A stretch of DNA of 64,000 bases from CAYILR01 sp964364175 (lineage in GTDB: Bacteria; Bdellovibrionota; UBA1018): the NCBI GenBank assembly GCA_964364175.1, contig CAYILR010000016.1:14725-78724 (forward strand). The letters run 5' to 3'. Shown here in pieces: positions 15,397-23,960 of this stretch. The translations under genes were made by a program, and so were the position numbers. The notes beneath the pieces were generated by a model. It made no database searches, was not told the origin of the DNA, and was given only the letters and a program-made list of their open reading frames with translations. Numbering within the stretch: the first letter of the stretch is position 1; every line of letters starts with the position of its first letter.

Positions 15397-16782
15397 ATGA
15401 ACTCCATCCGGTGGACCAATCTGCTTGTCGGTTTTTTGACGGCGCTCGTGCTAAGCGGGACCTCCTGCCGTCCCGCGATCGACGACAATGCTCCAGATCC
15501 TGCTGCAAGTCCTACTGGAGCTGCTGGTGGAGATCTCGGTGGGACCTACCCCAATCCCACGATTGCTAATGGCGCTGTCACCCCTGCTAAATTATCGCAG
15601 GCTTATTTGCCACTCGCAGGCGGAACTCTGAGTGGTGCACTCGTTCTGGCAGGAGCTCCTTCTTCCGGCTCTCACGCCGCCACCAAAACCTATGCAGATA
15701 GTTATATCGCGGGCCTGTCTGTAAATACATCCGGACTCGCCAGCATTTCCAACGGCCAAGCCCTCACCTGGGACGCGGCCAATTCTCGTTGGACTCCCAC
15801 AACAGTAACCGGTGGCGCAAACGCCACGCAAATTCAGGGTGCTACAGTCGACGTCACCGGCTTAGCAACCAACCACACCCTTCGATACGATGGAACGAAT
15901 TGGGTCGTTGGAACTCTACCCGTCGCAAGCGGCGGAACAGGCGCTGCTACTTTGACAGCCAACGGAATCCTAGTCGGCAACGGAACCACAGCCATATCAG
16001 CCTCTACACTGACCAGTGGTCAACTCCTGATCGGATCGACAGGTGCTGCTCCTGTGGCTACAACGATCACAGGAACCGCCAATCAAGTAGTTGTTACCAA
16101 CGGAGCAGGCTCAGTCACCTTGTCGACTCCCCAAAGCATCAACACGACTTCCGCTCCGACTTTTGCCGGCGCCACACTGAGTGCTGCGCTCAATATGAGC
16201 AGTCAGTTGATCAACGCCGTTGCTACTCCTGTCGCTACGACGGATGCTGCCAACAAGGCCTATGTGGATGCGGGAAATAACGTGATCAACAGCGTCACCA
16301 CAAACGCGGGCATATACAGCAATCAAATCCAGAGTGTCACCCCAACTGTCGCCTACGCAGAAGTCTGCTTCAAAGGAGGAGCCACCCAAGTGGACACTCA
16401 TGCAGCGAGCGCCTCCACAGCCGGAGGAAACTGCGTAGCCGGAGACATCGGTTTCATCATTGAGAGAGACGAGCGTGCAACGCAATATTGGGAACTCGCA
16501 AAGGTAACTTGCCTTCAATTAGGCATGCGTCTTACGGAACCCTTTGAATGGAAATATGCCTGCAAAATACTGAATGTCACCGATGGCACGGTAACAACTT
16601 TTTTGAACGCTATGAAAGACAACTGGGAATGGGTCGGAAACACTCTAACTATGGAATATCCAGCAGCAGTCTACTTCGCCGGATGGATGATGGGCAATGG
16701 ATCCTGCTCATGGGGAAGTTGGAACACAATGGCAGACAACTCTGGCAATGAAAACACAGTACCTTTTCGGTGTGGTTTGTGA
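15397..16782 (+). CDS. Exported phage-tail-fibre-like protein with FGE/C-type-lectin-like tip
   Basis: A 461-residue protein with an export signal (about 5-23) ending SGTSC, a lipobox-like Cys although Gly at -3 is atypical. The stalk carries tail-fibre motifs: GGDLGGTYPNPTIA, VTPAKLS, LPLAGGTLSGAL, ATKTYAD, SGGTGAATLTANGIL and NKAYVDA, which form trimeric fibres in phage. The last about 140 residues resemble a formylglycine-generating-enzyme/C-type-lectin fold (KVTCLQLGMRL, EPFEWKYACK, WEWVGN, GSWN, FRCGL), common in variable ligand-binding tips. Bdellovibrio is known to carry chimeric tail-fibre-like adhesins for prey recognition; this may be one, by inference. It overlaps the S26 peptidase gene by 13 bases. 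Confidence 0.75.
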   Translation: MNSIRWTNLLVGFLTALVLSGTSCRPAIDDNAPDPAASPTGAAGGDLGGTYPNPTIANGAVTPAKLSQAYLPLAGGTLSGALVLAGAPSSGSHAATKTYADSYIAGLSVNTSGLASISNGQALTWDAANSRWTPTTVTGGANATQIQGATVDVTGLATNHTLRYDGTNWVVGTLPVASGGTGAATLTANGILVGNGTTAISASTLTSGQLLIGSTGAAPVATTITGTANQVVVTNGAGSVTLSTPQSINTTSAPTFAGATLSAALNMSSQLINAVATPVATTDAANKAYVDAGNNVINSVTTNAGIYSNQIQSVTPTVAYAEVCFKGGATQVDTHAASASTAGGNCVAGDIGFIIERDERATQYWELAKVTCLQLGMRLTEPFEWKYACKILNVTDGTVTTFLNAMKDNWEWVGNTLTMEYPAAVYFAGWMMGNGSCSWGSWNTMADNSGNENTVPFRCGL

Positions 16783-17312
16783 GTCAGTTGATCCTATTTT
16801 TTTTCATAATTTCAGCTTACGCCCAAGAAAATTGCAAAATCCAAGCCGAAACCAAGCACATCCGCGGCCACTCGATGGAAGAACTCTTCAAACCCGAGGA
16901 GCCCATCACTGTCGAAACAGGTTACTACTCCTGTCACCCCATCAAACGCGGTGACATCGTCATCTTTTCTCACGCCGGGCGCCCTGCTCCTCTGATCAAA
17001 ATGGTCATGGCAGTTCCAGGAGATCATTTCGAACTCAGAGAGCATCCATACGGTTATCACTTCTTCATCAACAGCAAAAAAATGAAGACACCCAAGGGCG
17101 TCGAGTACTCCTTCCCCCGACAAAATTCCAAAATGCTCAAGCTCTACGAGCAGGATTTCAAGGGAGTCATGCCCGCAGACACTTACTTTGTTTTCGGCAC
17201 AGAAACCGCAGGCAGCCTGGACTCCACGCGCTTCGGCCCACTCCGCAAAGAAAGTTTCCTGGGTCGCGTGATCATGAAAAAAAAATCAGCAACTTCGAAG
17301 CTTCACCGTTAA
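16770..17312 (+). CDS. S26-family signal-peptidase-like protein with its own export signal
   Basis: A 180-residue serine protease homologue. The catalytic Ser is S35 in GHSME and the general-base Lys is K77 in LIKMVMAVPGDHFEL, both in the correct S26 boxes; the last box SLDSTRFGPL matches SxDSRxxGPV. The N-terminus is a single hydrophobic stretch ending SAYA, which may be a cleavable signal or one anchor; no second anchor is seen, unlike LepB. Four Cys-containing positions near the start (NCKIQ, YYSCH) could pair. Its overlap with the fibre-like gene suggests a dedicated role in maturing that protein. TraF-type conjugative peptidases are the nearest alternative. Confidence 0.75.
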   Translation: MWFVSQLILFFFIISAYAQENCKIQAETKHIRGHSMEELFKPEEPITVETGYYSCHPIKRGDIVIFSHAGRPAPLIKMVMAVPGDHFELREHPYGYHFFINSKKMKTPKGVEYSFPRQNSKMLKLYEQDFKGVMPADTYFVFGTETAGSLDSTRFGPLRKESFLGRVIMKKKSATSKLHR

Positions 17313-17326
17313 ACTCGAATCACACG

Positions 17327-18550
17327 ATGAACCATCGGTCAGAAAAAATATTGAATCGTGCAGTTGTGGTTGGAGCATTGGGCTGCTTTGTCGACAGCTA
17401 CGACTTGGTGCTCTTCAGCATGCTGCGAATCCCTAGTTTGCTTTCTTTCGGCTTGAGCGGCGATCAGCTCGTCGACGTGGGTATTCGCTTGCTCAACTTG
17501 CAGATGCTCGGAATGCTCCTGGGAGGCGTAATCTGGGGAATTCTCGGTGACAAGAAAGGCAGAATCTCAGTTCTCTTCGGATCCATCTTTCTCTACTCAC
17601 TCGCCAACTTCGCCAATGCTTTTGTCACCGACATTTGGACTTACGGCGCTCTGAGATTTATCGCAGGATTTGGATTAGCGGGAGAATTGGGAGCCGCCAT
17701 TACCTTGGTCGGCGAACAAATGTCGATCAAGAATCGTGGCTACGGCACGATGTGGGTGGCTTTCATGGGAGCGCTCGGTGGGCTGGCTGCGGCTTTGGTT
17801 TCCAGTCATCTGTCTTGGAGAACCGGCTACTGCGTGGGCGGAATTTTGGGATTCGCACTACTGATCCTGCGATTTGGAGCTCGCGAATCGACACTCTTTG
17901 AGCAAGTCTCTTCCTCAAAAATTTCAAAGGGGCGATTTTTCGATTTGTTTTCGTCACGAGCGACTTTTAAAAAATACCTCTCCTGCGTGTTGATGGGATT
18001 GCCTATCTGGTTTGTTGTTGGAATCCTGATCAGCTTCTCTCCCGAAATCAGCCAAGCCATGGGCGGACAGGTTGCGATCACGGTGGCTCAAGCTTTGTTT
18101 TTTGCGCAGATCGGTGCTTTCACCGGAGACCTTGCATGCGGAACGCTCAGCCAGATTCTCAAAAGTCGCAAGAAGGCGCTTTTTAGTTTTCTCTGCCTAT
18201 CCTTGTTTTGTTGTGTAGCAAACTTAGGATTCGGCAATGGTCTCAGCGTAGGCTGGACCGAGTTCTTGTTTTTACTTTTGGGATTCGCCAACGGTTACTG
18301 GGCAGTCTTCATCACCACTGTCGCTGAGAGTTTTGGAACCAATCTGCGTTCAACTGCAGCTACGTCCGTCCCCAACTGGGTTCGAGGATCTTCGCTTCTG
18401 TTGACATCGGGGCTGCAGGTTTTGCGGCCCGCTCTGGGAATCAGTGGCAGCGTTGCGGTCATCGGAGCAGTATGTTTCAGCCTAGCTTTCCTAGGACTTT
18501 TTTCGCTCCGAGAAACCTACGGGAGAGATCTCGATTTTTTAGAAGAATGA
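17327..18550 (+). CDS. MFS transporter, metabolite:proton symporter type
   Basis: A 407-residue carrier with about 12 hydrophobic helices. The MFS loop 2-3 signature appears as GVIWGILGDKKGRISVLFGS, and the helix 4-5 region RFIAGFGLAGELGAAITLVGEQM resembles the sugar-porter and sialate/aromatic-acid branches. The N-terminal D in DSYDLVLFS matches the acidic residue of proton-coupled carriers. The substrate cannot be read from sequence. It starts 14 bases after the S26 peptidase stop and is convergent with the ParE toxin gene, whose stop is 2 bases away. Confidence 0.85.
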   Translation: MNHRSEKILNRAVVVGALGCFVDSYDLVLFSMLRIPSLLSFGLSGDQLVDVGIRLLNLQMLGMLLGGVIWGILGDKKGRISVLFGSIFLYSLANFANAFVTDIWTYGALRFIAGFGLAGELGAAITLVGEQMSIKNRGYGTMWVAFMGALGGLAAALVSSHLSWRTGYCVGGILGFALLILRFGARESTLFEQVSSSKISKGRFFDLFSSRATFKKYLSCVLMGLPIWFVVGILISFSPEISQAMGGQVAITVAQALFFAQIGAFTGDLACGTLSQILKSRKKALFSFLCLSLFCCVANLGFGNGLSVGWTEFLFLLLGFANGYWAVFITTVAESFGTNLRSTAATSVPNWVRGSSLLLTSGLQVLRPALGISGSVAVIGAVCFSLAFLGLFSLRETYGRDLDFLEE

Positions 18551-18552
18551 AC

Positions 18553-18846
18553 TCACTTCAAATCACTGACACGAATCAGACGCGAACCCTCAAATACACT
18601 TAGAATATAAACTGCCGCACTCTCGACACGATAAATGATTCTATATCCTGAATAAATCAACTCACGCCTCGTCTGTTCATCATCTTCGATCACAATGCGA
18701 CCTGACTTTGGAAATTCGGCAAGCGTATCGGCTTGATTCATGAGTTCAGAAACAAAATCGACTGCACGATCGGGAGAGTCTATTGCAATATATTCCTCAA
18801 TCTCTTCCAAGCGCAAAAGTGCTTTTTGGGTCCAAATCACTTTCAC
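18553..18846 (-). CDS. ParE/RelE-family toxin
   Basis: A 97-residue protein of the ParE/RelE fold: MKVIWTQKALLRLEEIEEYIA, then FPKSGRIVIED, and a C-terminal strand pair with YRIIYRV and VYILSVFEGSRL. ParE poisons gyrase, while RelE cuts mRNA on ribosomes; the GR...RRELIYSGYRIIYRV pattern favours ParE. It follows the Phd-like antitoxin with a 4-base ATGA overlap, the standard order for such modules. Length and fold look complete. Confidence 0.85.
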   Translation of the reverse strand: MKVIWTQKALLRLEEIEEYIAIDSPDRAVDFVSELMNQADTLAEFPKSGRIVIEDDEQTRRELIYSGYRIIYRVESAAVYILSVFEGSRLIRVSDLK

Positions 18847-19145
18847 AGAGCTGATTTTTTCTGCTTTCTGCGTTTTGCAAGAAACGCACGTGCCTCTTTG
18901 GACTCCAACACCCTACCTTCTACAATATCAGATTCCCCCTCGCGAATTTCACTTCTAACAAATTCGCGGTGCTGGTGCTGAAATCGATCAAACTCCTCTG
19001 GTGAGATTATCACAGCGGCAGGCTTGCCGTTTTGAGTGATAATCACAGGCTGACCTGAAACACGCACACGCTCCAGCCAACTCGCAGACTGTGCTTTAAA
19101 ATCTGCTAGCGGGACTATGTCTTTAGCTATTTGTACTGGTTTCAT
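18843..19145 (-). CDS. Phd/YefM-family antitoxin
   Basis: A 100-residue antitoxin. The N-terminal half has the Phd/YefM pattern: PLADFKAQSASWLERV, QPVIITQNGKPAAVIISPEEFD. The C-terminal half is charged and probably disordered until it wraps the toxin. Members bind DNA as dimers and repress their own operon. The 51-base gap to secF upstream holds the near-symmetric CTTTTAA/TTTTAAAG sequence (about 19170-19190), a possible operator, though A/T richness makes this weak. Coupled to the ParE gene by a 4-base overlap. Confidence 0.85.
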   Translation of the reverse strand: MKPVQIAKDIVPLADFKAQSASWLERVRVSGQPVIITQNGKPAAVIISPEEFDRFQHQHREFVRSEIREGESDIVEGRVLESKEARAFLAKRRKQKKSAL

Positions 19146-19196
19146 ATTCAGACCTCTTAGAAACCATTATAACACCTTTTAAGAACTTTTAAAGAG

Positions 19197-20147
19197 TTAT
19201 TTTGCAGTCTTCGGAACCATGGGGCTCATTTTAGAGGCTTTAATCCGAGCCAGGCGCCGCTTCTCCATGAACAAGATCATCGGATTCGCCACGAAGATCG
19301 TGGATGGAATACTGATGGTGAATCCGATCAACAAAGGCAACGAGAAGTCTGCCAAAACCGGACCGCCCAGCAGCCACAAGCTCACGACCACGAACAAGGT
19401 ACAAAGAACGGTCAGAACGGTTCGTCCCAAGTTTTGGTTAATCGAGCGATTGATCGCTTTCTCCAATGGCCAGTCCGGATGTTCGTGAGTGTAATCCCGA
19501 ATCCGGTCATAGATCACGATCGTGTCGTTGCAAGAATAACCCGCGATCGTCAGCAATGATGCCAACACAGTTAAATTAAATTCTTTTTGAAGCAAAATCC
19601 AAACACCCATCGTGATAATCACGTCGACCGCCAACGCTCGAATCACGCCGGGAGCATAACGAAGGTCAAATCGAAATGTGATGTAGATGCAAATCAAAAT
19701 AATCGCGTAGAACACGGACAACAGCGCCGAGGTTCGCAAATTTGCACCTGCCTGCGCTCCCACTACATCCACTCGTTTGATCTCCAATGCCTTGGGATCC
19801 ATTTTCTTGCTGAGAAGATCTGTAATGCGTTGGGAAACAACATTCAGCTGATTCCCCTCCGAGCGAACTTTAATCAAAAACTCGTGTTCCTCGGGGGCAC
19901 CCAATTGAACCAGCATCGCGTCCTTGATCCCACCCTCTTGAAGCTCGGATCTCAAACGACCGGTGTCCCAATCCGCTGCAACCTTGAGCTGCACTTCGGC
20001 GCCACCCGTAAAATCAATCCCATAGTTCAATCCGGGTTTATACAAACCCACTACACTGGCAATTGCAGCAACCGTAGAAAACCAAATAAATGGCTTACTG
20101 ATTTTCAGAAAATCGATATTCAGATCAGGACGAATGAGATGCATCAT
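19197..20147 (-). CDS. secF: Protein translocase subunit SecF
   Basis: A 316-residue inner-membrane protein of the SecDF complex, which uses the proton gradient to pull proteins across after SecA. It has a first helix with GLNYGIDFTGGAEVQ, a periplasmic P4-like domain, then five helices including the conserved GYSCNDTIVIYDRIRD segment. It is last in the tgt-yajC-secD-secF run, its ATG overlapping the secD stop by 4 bases. Confidence 0.95.
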   Translation of the reverse strand: MMHLIRPDLNIDFLKISKPFIWFSTVAAIASVVGLYKPGLNYGIDFTGGAEVQLKVAADWDTGRLRSELQEGGIKDAMLVQLGAPEEHEFLIKVRSEGNQLNVVSQRITDLLSKKMDPKALEIKRVDVVGAQAGANLRTSALLSVFYAIILICIYITFRFDLRYAPGVIRALAVDVIITMGVWILLQKEFNLTVLASLLTIAGYSCNDTIVIYDRIRDYTHEHPDWPLEKAINRSINQNLGRTVLTVLCTLFVVVSLWLLGGPVLADFSLPLLIGFTISIPSTIFVANPMILFMEKRRLARIKASKMSPMVPKTAK

Positions 20148-21865
20148 ATGCTGAGTTTGCTCACTTTATGGTTTTTGAATCCGAGGTATCCATCAAAAAA
20201 CAATTTGCAGACCGTGATCGCGCAGAACAGAGTCGTTACAATCCCAACCAGCAATGCGGCCGCAAATCCACGAATCGGGCCCGTTCCGTAGTTCATCAAA
20301 ATTCCAGCCACAATCCCATGAGTGATGTTGGCATCAAAGATCGCGTTGAAGGCTTTTCGGAACCCGGCCTCAACAGCGGCCGAAACGGATTTACCCTCCA
20401 TTAACTCATCCCGTATCCGCTCAAAGATAATCACGTTCGAGTCCACCGCCATCCCGATCGTCAACGCGATCCCCGCGATACCCGGCAAAGTTAAAGTAGC
20501 TTCCAGGCCCACCAGAATTGCCAAAATAAATGTGGCATTCAGAATCAGTGAAATCGTCGCCACCACACCACTCCAGCGGTAGTAGAACATCATGAAAACA
20601 AAGATCAGCAGGCAACCGATCACACCGGCACGAGCACCCTTGTCAATCGAGTCTTGCCCTAAAGTTGGGCCCACCACTCGCTGCTCCAAGAAATCCAATT
20701 GCGCTGGCAATGCGCCGGCACGAAGAACAGTAGCCAAATCCTTCGCCTCACGCATCAAAGTTTCGCCATCACCCTGACCCAAAGTAATTTGCACGCGGCC
20801 GTCGGGGATTTTGTTCTGAATCACAGGCGCCGAATGAACAATATTATCCAGCACTACCGCCAACCGCTCATGCACGTGATCGCCCGTCATTTGGCCAAAT
20901 AAATTTGCGCCACGAGGATTCAGGCTAAATGTCACAACCGGACGTTGATTCTCTTGATCCATCGAAACTTGCGCATCCTGAAGCTCTTCTCCAGTCACAT
21001 CCGCTTTGGAATGAAGCAAAAACGGAATACGCGCTTCAGTCACCGCTGTGCCATTGAAATTCTTCGTGCGTTCAAAAGCAATCTGACGGCCTTCGGGAAT
21101 TTTCCCCTTCGCCAAATCGTTCAGCTTGCTGACATACTCCGAAAATTTCTGTCCTTCTTTGTAAGCAATCCCATTTTTGGTCTCGAGATCCGTCACCAAA
21201 GCCTGAAGTTCTTGGAGTGCGATGGATTTGTCATCGACGAGCTTGAATTCCAGTTTTGCCGTCCGGCCAATCAGGTCCTTCGCGCGCTCAATTTCGCGAA
21301 TCCCGGGCAACTCGACCACGATACGATCTGTCCCCTGACTGGTAATGGCGGGTTCTGAAACACCAAACTCATCGATTCGGTTGCGAATGACTTCGATACT
21401 TTGAGTCAGAGTGCGCTCGCGAACTTCATTGCGAAATTCACGACCTAGTCCGAGTTCAATCGTATTGGCTTTTTCATCTGTCAGACGAAGCGACCAGAAT
21501 TCTTTTTTGATTAGGGCTTTGATCTCTTCTTTTTTCGCAGGATCCAGCTCAACTGCAAATCGGGGATCGTCAGCCGGAGCATTGTCGACCAAACGAGCTT
21601 TTTTGGCGACGCCCATGCGTTCCGCTAAAGTCCCTTGGAGACTATCCATCTGTCGAACAACGATCTCCTTGTAGACTTTGTTGAAGTCCACGCCAAGCAC
21701 CATGTACAATCCGCCCTGAAGATCGAGGCCCAAATTGATTTTTTGTTTAAAAGGAAACTTGGTTTTCTCGAGGTCTAATCGCCCCAAAGTCGGCGTCACG
21801 TAGACACCTGCCACAATTACAGCGATCACCAACAGGACGACACGCGTCCACCAGCTTCGATTCAT
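20144..21865 (-). CDS. secD: Protein translocase subunit SecD
   Basis: A 573-residue SecD with one N-terminal helix, the GLDLQGGLYMVLGV motif, P1 and P1-head domains (IRNRIDEFGVSEPAIT, ELPGIREIERAKDLIG), and a C-terminal six-helix RND-like part with GMAVDSNVIIFERIRDEL, containing the acidic residue used in proton flow. Works with SecF and YajC on the SecYEG channel. One-base overlap with yajC and 4-base overlap with secF indicate coupled translation. Confidence 0.95.
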   Translation of the reverse strand: MNRSWWTRVVLLVIAVIVAGVYVTPTLGRLDLEKTKFPFKQKINLGLDLQGGLYMVLGVDFNKVYKEIVVRQMDSLQGTLAERMGVAKKARLVDNAPADDPRFAVELDPAKKEEIKALIKKEFWSLRLTDEKANTIELGLGREFRNEVRERTLTQSIEVIRNRIDEFGVSEPAITSQGTDRIVVELPGIREIERAKDLIGRTAKLEFKLVDDKSIALQELQALVTDLETKNGIAYKEGQKFSEYVSKLNDLAKGKIPEGRQIAFERTKNFNGTAVTEARIPFLLHSKADVTGEELQDAQVSMDQENQRPVVTFSLNPRGANLFGQMTGDHVHERLAVVLDNIVHSAPVIQNKIPDGRVQITLGQGDGETLMREAKDLATVLRAGALPAQLDFLEQRVVGPTLGQDSIDKGARAGVIGCLLIFVFMMFYYRWSGVVATISLILNATFILAILVGLEATLTLPGIAGIALTIGMAVDSNVIIFERIRDELMEGKSVSAAVEAGFRKAFNAIFDANITHGIVAGILMNYGTGPIRGFAAALLVGIVTTLFCAITVCKLFFDGYLGFKNHKVSKLSI

Positions 21866-22269
21866 TAAGCGAGTTCCTTAACCTGTCCTTTTACGACTTG
21901 AGAGACTTGGCTCTTGAGGATCTTGATGCGTACATCGTCAGCGATCTCGAGAGTCACGACTTTATCTGCTACTCCGGTGATTGTCCCCAGAATGCCTGAG
22001 CTGGTCAAGACTTCATCGCCAGTTTTCAAAGAAGTGATCAGAGCTTGCTGGTCTTTGACCTTCTTTTGCTGAGGGCGAATCATCAAAAAGTACAAAACGC
22101 CGAACATAATCGCGAAGGGAAGAACCATTCCCATAATTCCGGGTTTTTCAGCGGCGGAAGGGGCTGCAGCGGGGGAAGTAGTCGCCGCGGTCGTTGCAGT
22201 GGTGGTCACCGGGGCAGTTGTATCTGCGGGAACAGCTCGAGGGGTCGTATCAGCAAAAGCGTTATTCAT
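21865..22269 (-). CDS. yajC: Preprotein translocase accessory subunit YajC
   Basis: A 134-residue small membrane protein associated with SecDF. The membrane helix (MGMVLPFAIMFGVLYFLMIRPQQ) and the following beta domain (LKTGDEVLTSSGILGTITGV) are canonical. It has an unusual N-terminal extension of about 45 residues, nearly all Ala, Thr and Pro, which most YajC proteins lack; it would face the periplasm and looks disordered. Overlaps tgt by 4 bases and secD by 1. Confidence 0.93.
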   Translation of the reverse strand: MNNAFADTTPRAVPADTTAPVTTTATTAATTSPAAAPSAAEKPGIMGMVLPFAIMFGVLYFLMIRPQQKKVKDQQALITSLKTGDEVLTSSGILGTITGVADKVVTLEIADDVRIKILKSQVSQVVKGQVKELA

Positions 22270-23411
22270 AGAATCTCCTTGTGGTAACGGGTATAGAAAT
22301 TTTTAGCCCACTCGTCAAACTCATTCTCAAGAATTGCGTGTCTCATCTGGGTCATCAGATTCACGTAAAAGCTCAAATTGTGGAGAGTATTGAGACGGGC
22401 AGAGAGCGCTTCCCCACTGATAAACAAATGTCTGAGATACGCCCGGCTGTACTGAGTGCAAGTTTCGCAAGAACAAGCAGGATCGAGGGGTCCAGCATCA
22501 TCCTGGTATTGGGCGTTTTTGATATTGACCTTGCCCTGACTGGTGAAAAGCTGGCCATTTCGGGCATTTCGGGTCGGCATTACGCAATCAAACATGTCGA
22601 TTCCGGCGCGCACGCCTTCGATGAGATCCTCGGGCCGTCCTACCCCCATCAGGTAGCGAGGCTTGTTTTCAGGAAGCAACGGAGCCGTGAAATAGGCCAT
22701 TTTCTGCATCAATTCGGGCGTCTCACCAATCGAAAGCCCCCCGATCGCAAACCCATCAAAGGGCATCTGGGTGATTTCTTGAGCAGACTGCACACGAAGA
22801 CGCTCGTAGAGCCCCCCCTGGATGATGCCAAATCGCTGTTGATGGGGCTTCAGCTCGAATTTCAGCCCGCGCTCCGCCCATTTCACAGTCCTGCGCATCG
22901 CTGCTCGGACCTGATCCTCAGTGGCCGGATAAGGCGGACATTCATCAAAAGCCATCACAATATCACTGCCCAAAGCCCGCTGAATCGCCATCGAGAGCTC
23001 GGGCGTAAACCGATGTGAACTCCCGTCAATATGGGACTGAAAAGTCACCCCTTCGTCATCGATTTTGTTGAGCTGAGCGAGCGAGAAAACCTGAAAACCG
23101 CCGGAATCTGTAAGAATCGGCCCCGACCAATTCATGAACTTGTGAAGCCCACCCAAGCGCTCCACCCGCTCGTGCCCAGGACGCAGGTAAAGATGGTAGG
23201 TATTTCCCAGAATGATTTGAGCTTTGACCTGGTTCTTGAGCTCCGCCGTGGTCATCGCCTTTACGGTCCCAGCAGTCCCCACCGGCATAAAAACCGGCGT
23301 GAGAATCTCCTGCGCCTGGCCTGCATGCCCCGGAAGCGTGATCCGCCCTGCGCGCGCTCGTGACACACCAGCAGAATCTTTCAGTGATTTTTCGACGGTG
23401 AATTGGAGCAT
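22266..23411 (-). CDS. tgt: tRNA-guanine transglycosylase
   Basis: About 381 residues. The enzyme swaps guanine at position 34 of Asp, Asn, His and Tyr tRNAs for the queuosine precursor preQ1. Visible features: LTDSGGFQVFSL with the active-site Asp, GIDMFDCVMPTRNARNG with the nucleophilic Asp and substrate loop, and the zinc site CSCETC...H. I favour the ATG at 23411 (MLQFTVEKS); an ATG at 23429 lies within the palindrome at 23421-23440. Neither has a clear ribosome site. It is first in the run with yajC, secD and secF, a common proteobacterial order. Confidence 0.95.
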   Translation of the reverse strand: MLQFTVEKSLKDSAGVSRARAGRITLPGHAGQAQEILTPVFMPVGTAGTVKAMTTAELKNQVKAQIILGNTYHLYLRPGHERVERLGGLHKFMNWSGPILTDSGGFQVFSLAQLNKIDDEGVTFQSHIDGSSHRFTPELSMAIQRALGSDIVMAFDECPPYPATEDQVRAAMRRTVKWAERGLKFELKPHQQRFGIIQGGLYERLRVQSAQEITQMPFDGFAIGGLSIGETPELMQKMAYFTAPLLPENKPRYLMGVGRPEDLIEGVRAGIDMFDCVMPTRNARNGQLFTSQGKVNIKNAQYQDDAGPLDPACSCETCTQYSRAYLRHLFISGEALSARLNTLHNLSFYVNLMTQMRHAILENEFDEWAKNFYTRYHKEIL

Positions 23412-23420
23412 AGTTACTAG

Positions 23421-23493
23421 AGTTCGCATTAAGCGAACTTTGGGGGCAAAAAAGCCTCTGATTTCACCTCAAAGTTCGCGTTTAGCGAACTTT
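23421..23493. repeat. Two copies of a GTTCGC/GCGAAC palindrome
   Basis: AGTTCGC-ATTAA-GCGAACT (23421-23440 region) and AAAGTTCGC-GTTTA-GCGAACTTT (23471-23493), 50 bases apart, in the leader of tgt and after the stop of the small exported gene. Both palindromes have five-base centres and are followed by TTTGG. They may be operators of a dimeric repressor, REP-like units or terminators. Confidence 0.6.
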
Positions 23494-23508
23494 GGCTGGG
23501 AGTCTCAC

Positions 23509-23901
23509 TTATTCGTGAGCAGTCAATCCGTAGACATAGATTTCGCGAGCGAGTTCCAGGTTTGACATGGCAACCACGTCCTGGCGATCGATCTCATCGG
23601 CTGCATCGCGAACTCCGGCGATTGCTTGTTCGAGAACCAGGGTCATGTCCGCGCCCAGAACGTAGTTTTTGGCGTCCTCTTGAGCCAGGCGAACTGCTAA
23701 TTCACGATTCGAATCCGAAGTGATTTTCGTGGTGCTTTCGAAGGGGCAAAGCACTGTCTTTACCAAAGACTCAACTGTACTGCTCATGCCTTCGACCAAG
23801 GCCGTCGTGCTCCCAAAACTCGAAGCAAATCCGCTGTTCGCAGACAACCCAGAAACCAACACCAACACCAACACCATCACCATCCAAATTGTATTTTTCA
23901 T
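23509..23901 (-). CDS. Small exported protein of unknown function
   Basis: A 130-residue protein with a Sec signal peptide: MKNTIWMVMVLVLVLVSGLS, encoded in part by a simple ACCAAC-type hexamer repeat on the plus strand. The mature part is mostly helical, with one Cys and alternating Ala-rich and acidic segments (EDAKNYVLGADMTLVLEQAIAGVRDAADEI). It may be distantly related to DUF2388-type periplasmic proteins, but the match is weak. It follows the ABC ATPase gene by 59 bases and may be the last gene of that run. Confidence 0.5.
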   Translation of the reverse strand: MKNTIWMVMVLVLVLVSGLSANSGFASSFGSTTALVEGMSSTVESLVKTVLCPFESTTKITSDSNRELAVRLAQEDAKNYVLGADMTLVLEQAIAGVRDAADEIDRQDVVAMSNLELAREIYVYGLTAHE

Positions 23902-23960
23902 ATGAGGCCTATCTATACAAATTAACTCTTATAGTCAAACTATTTAAAATTTCTTACCGA

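Noticed and set aside
15397..16782. Diversity-generating retroelement target
   Set aside because: The FGE-like tip suggested it, but no reverse transcriptase, template repeat or second copy of the tip sequence is seen in the window.
23851..23884. CRISPR-like or tandem repeat array from ACCAAC units
   Set aside because: It is a short run within the signal-peptide codons (Val-Leu repeats) of an exported protein.
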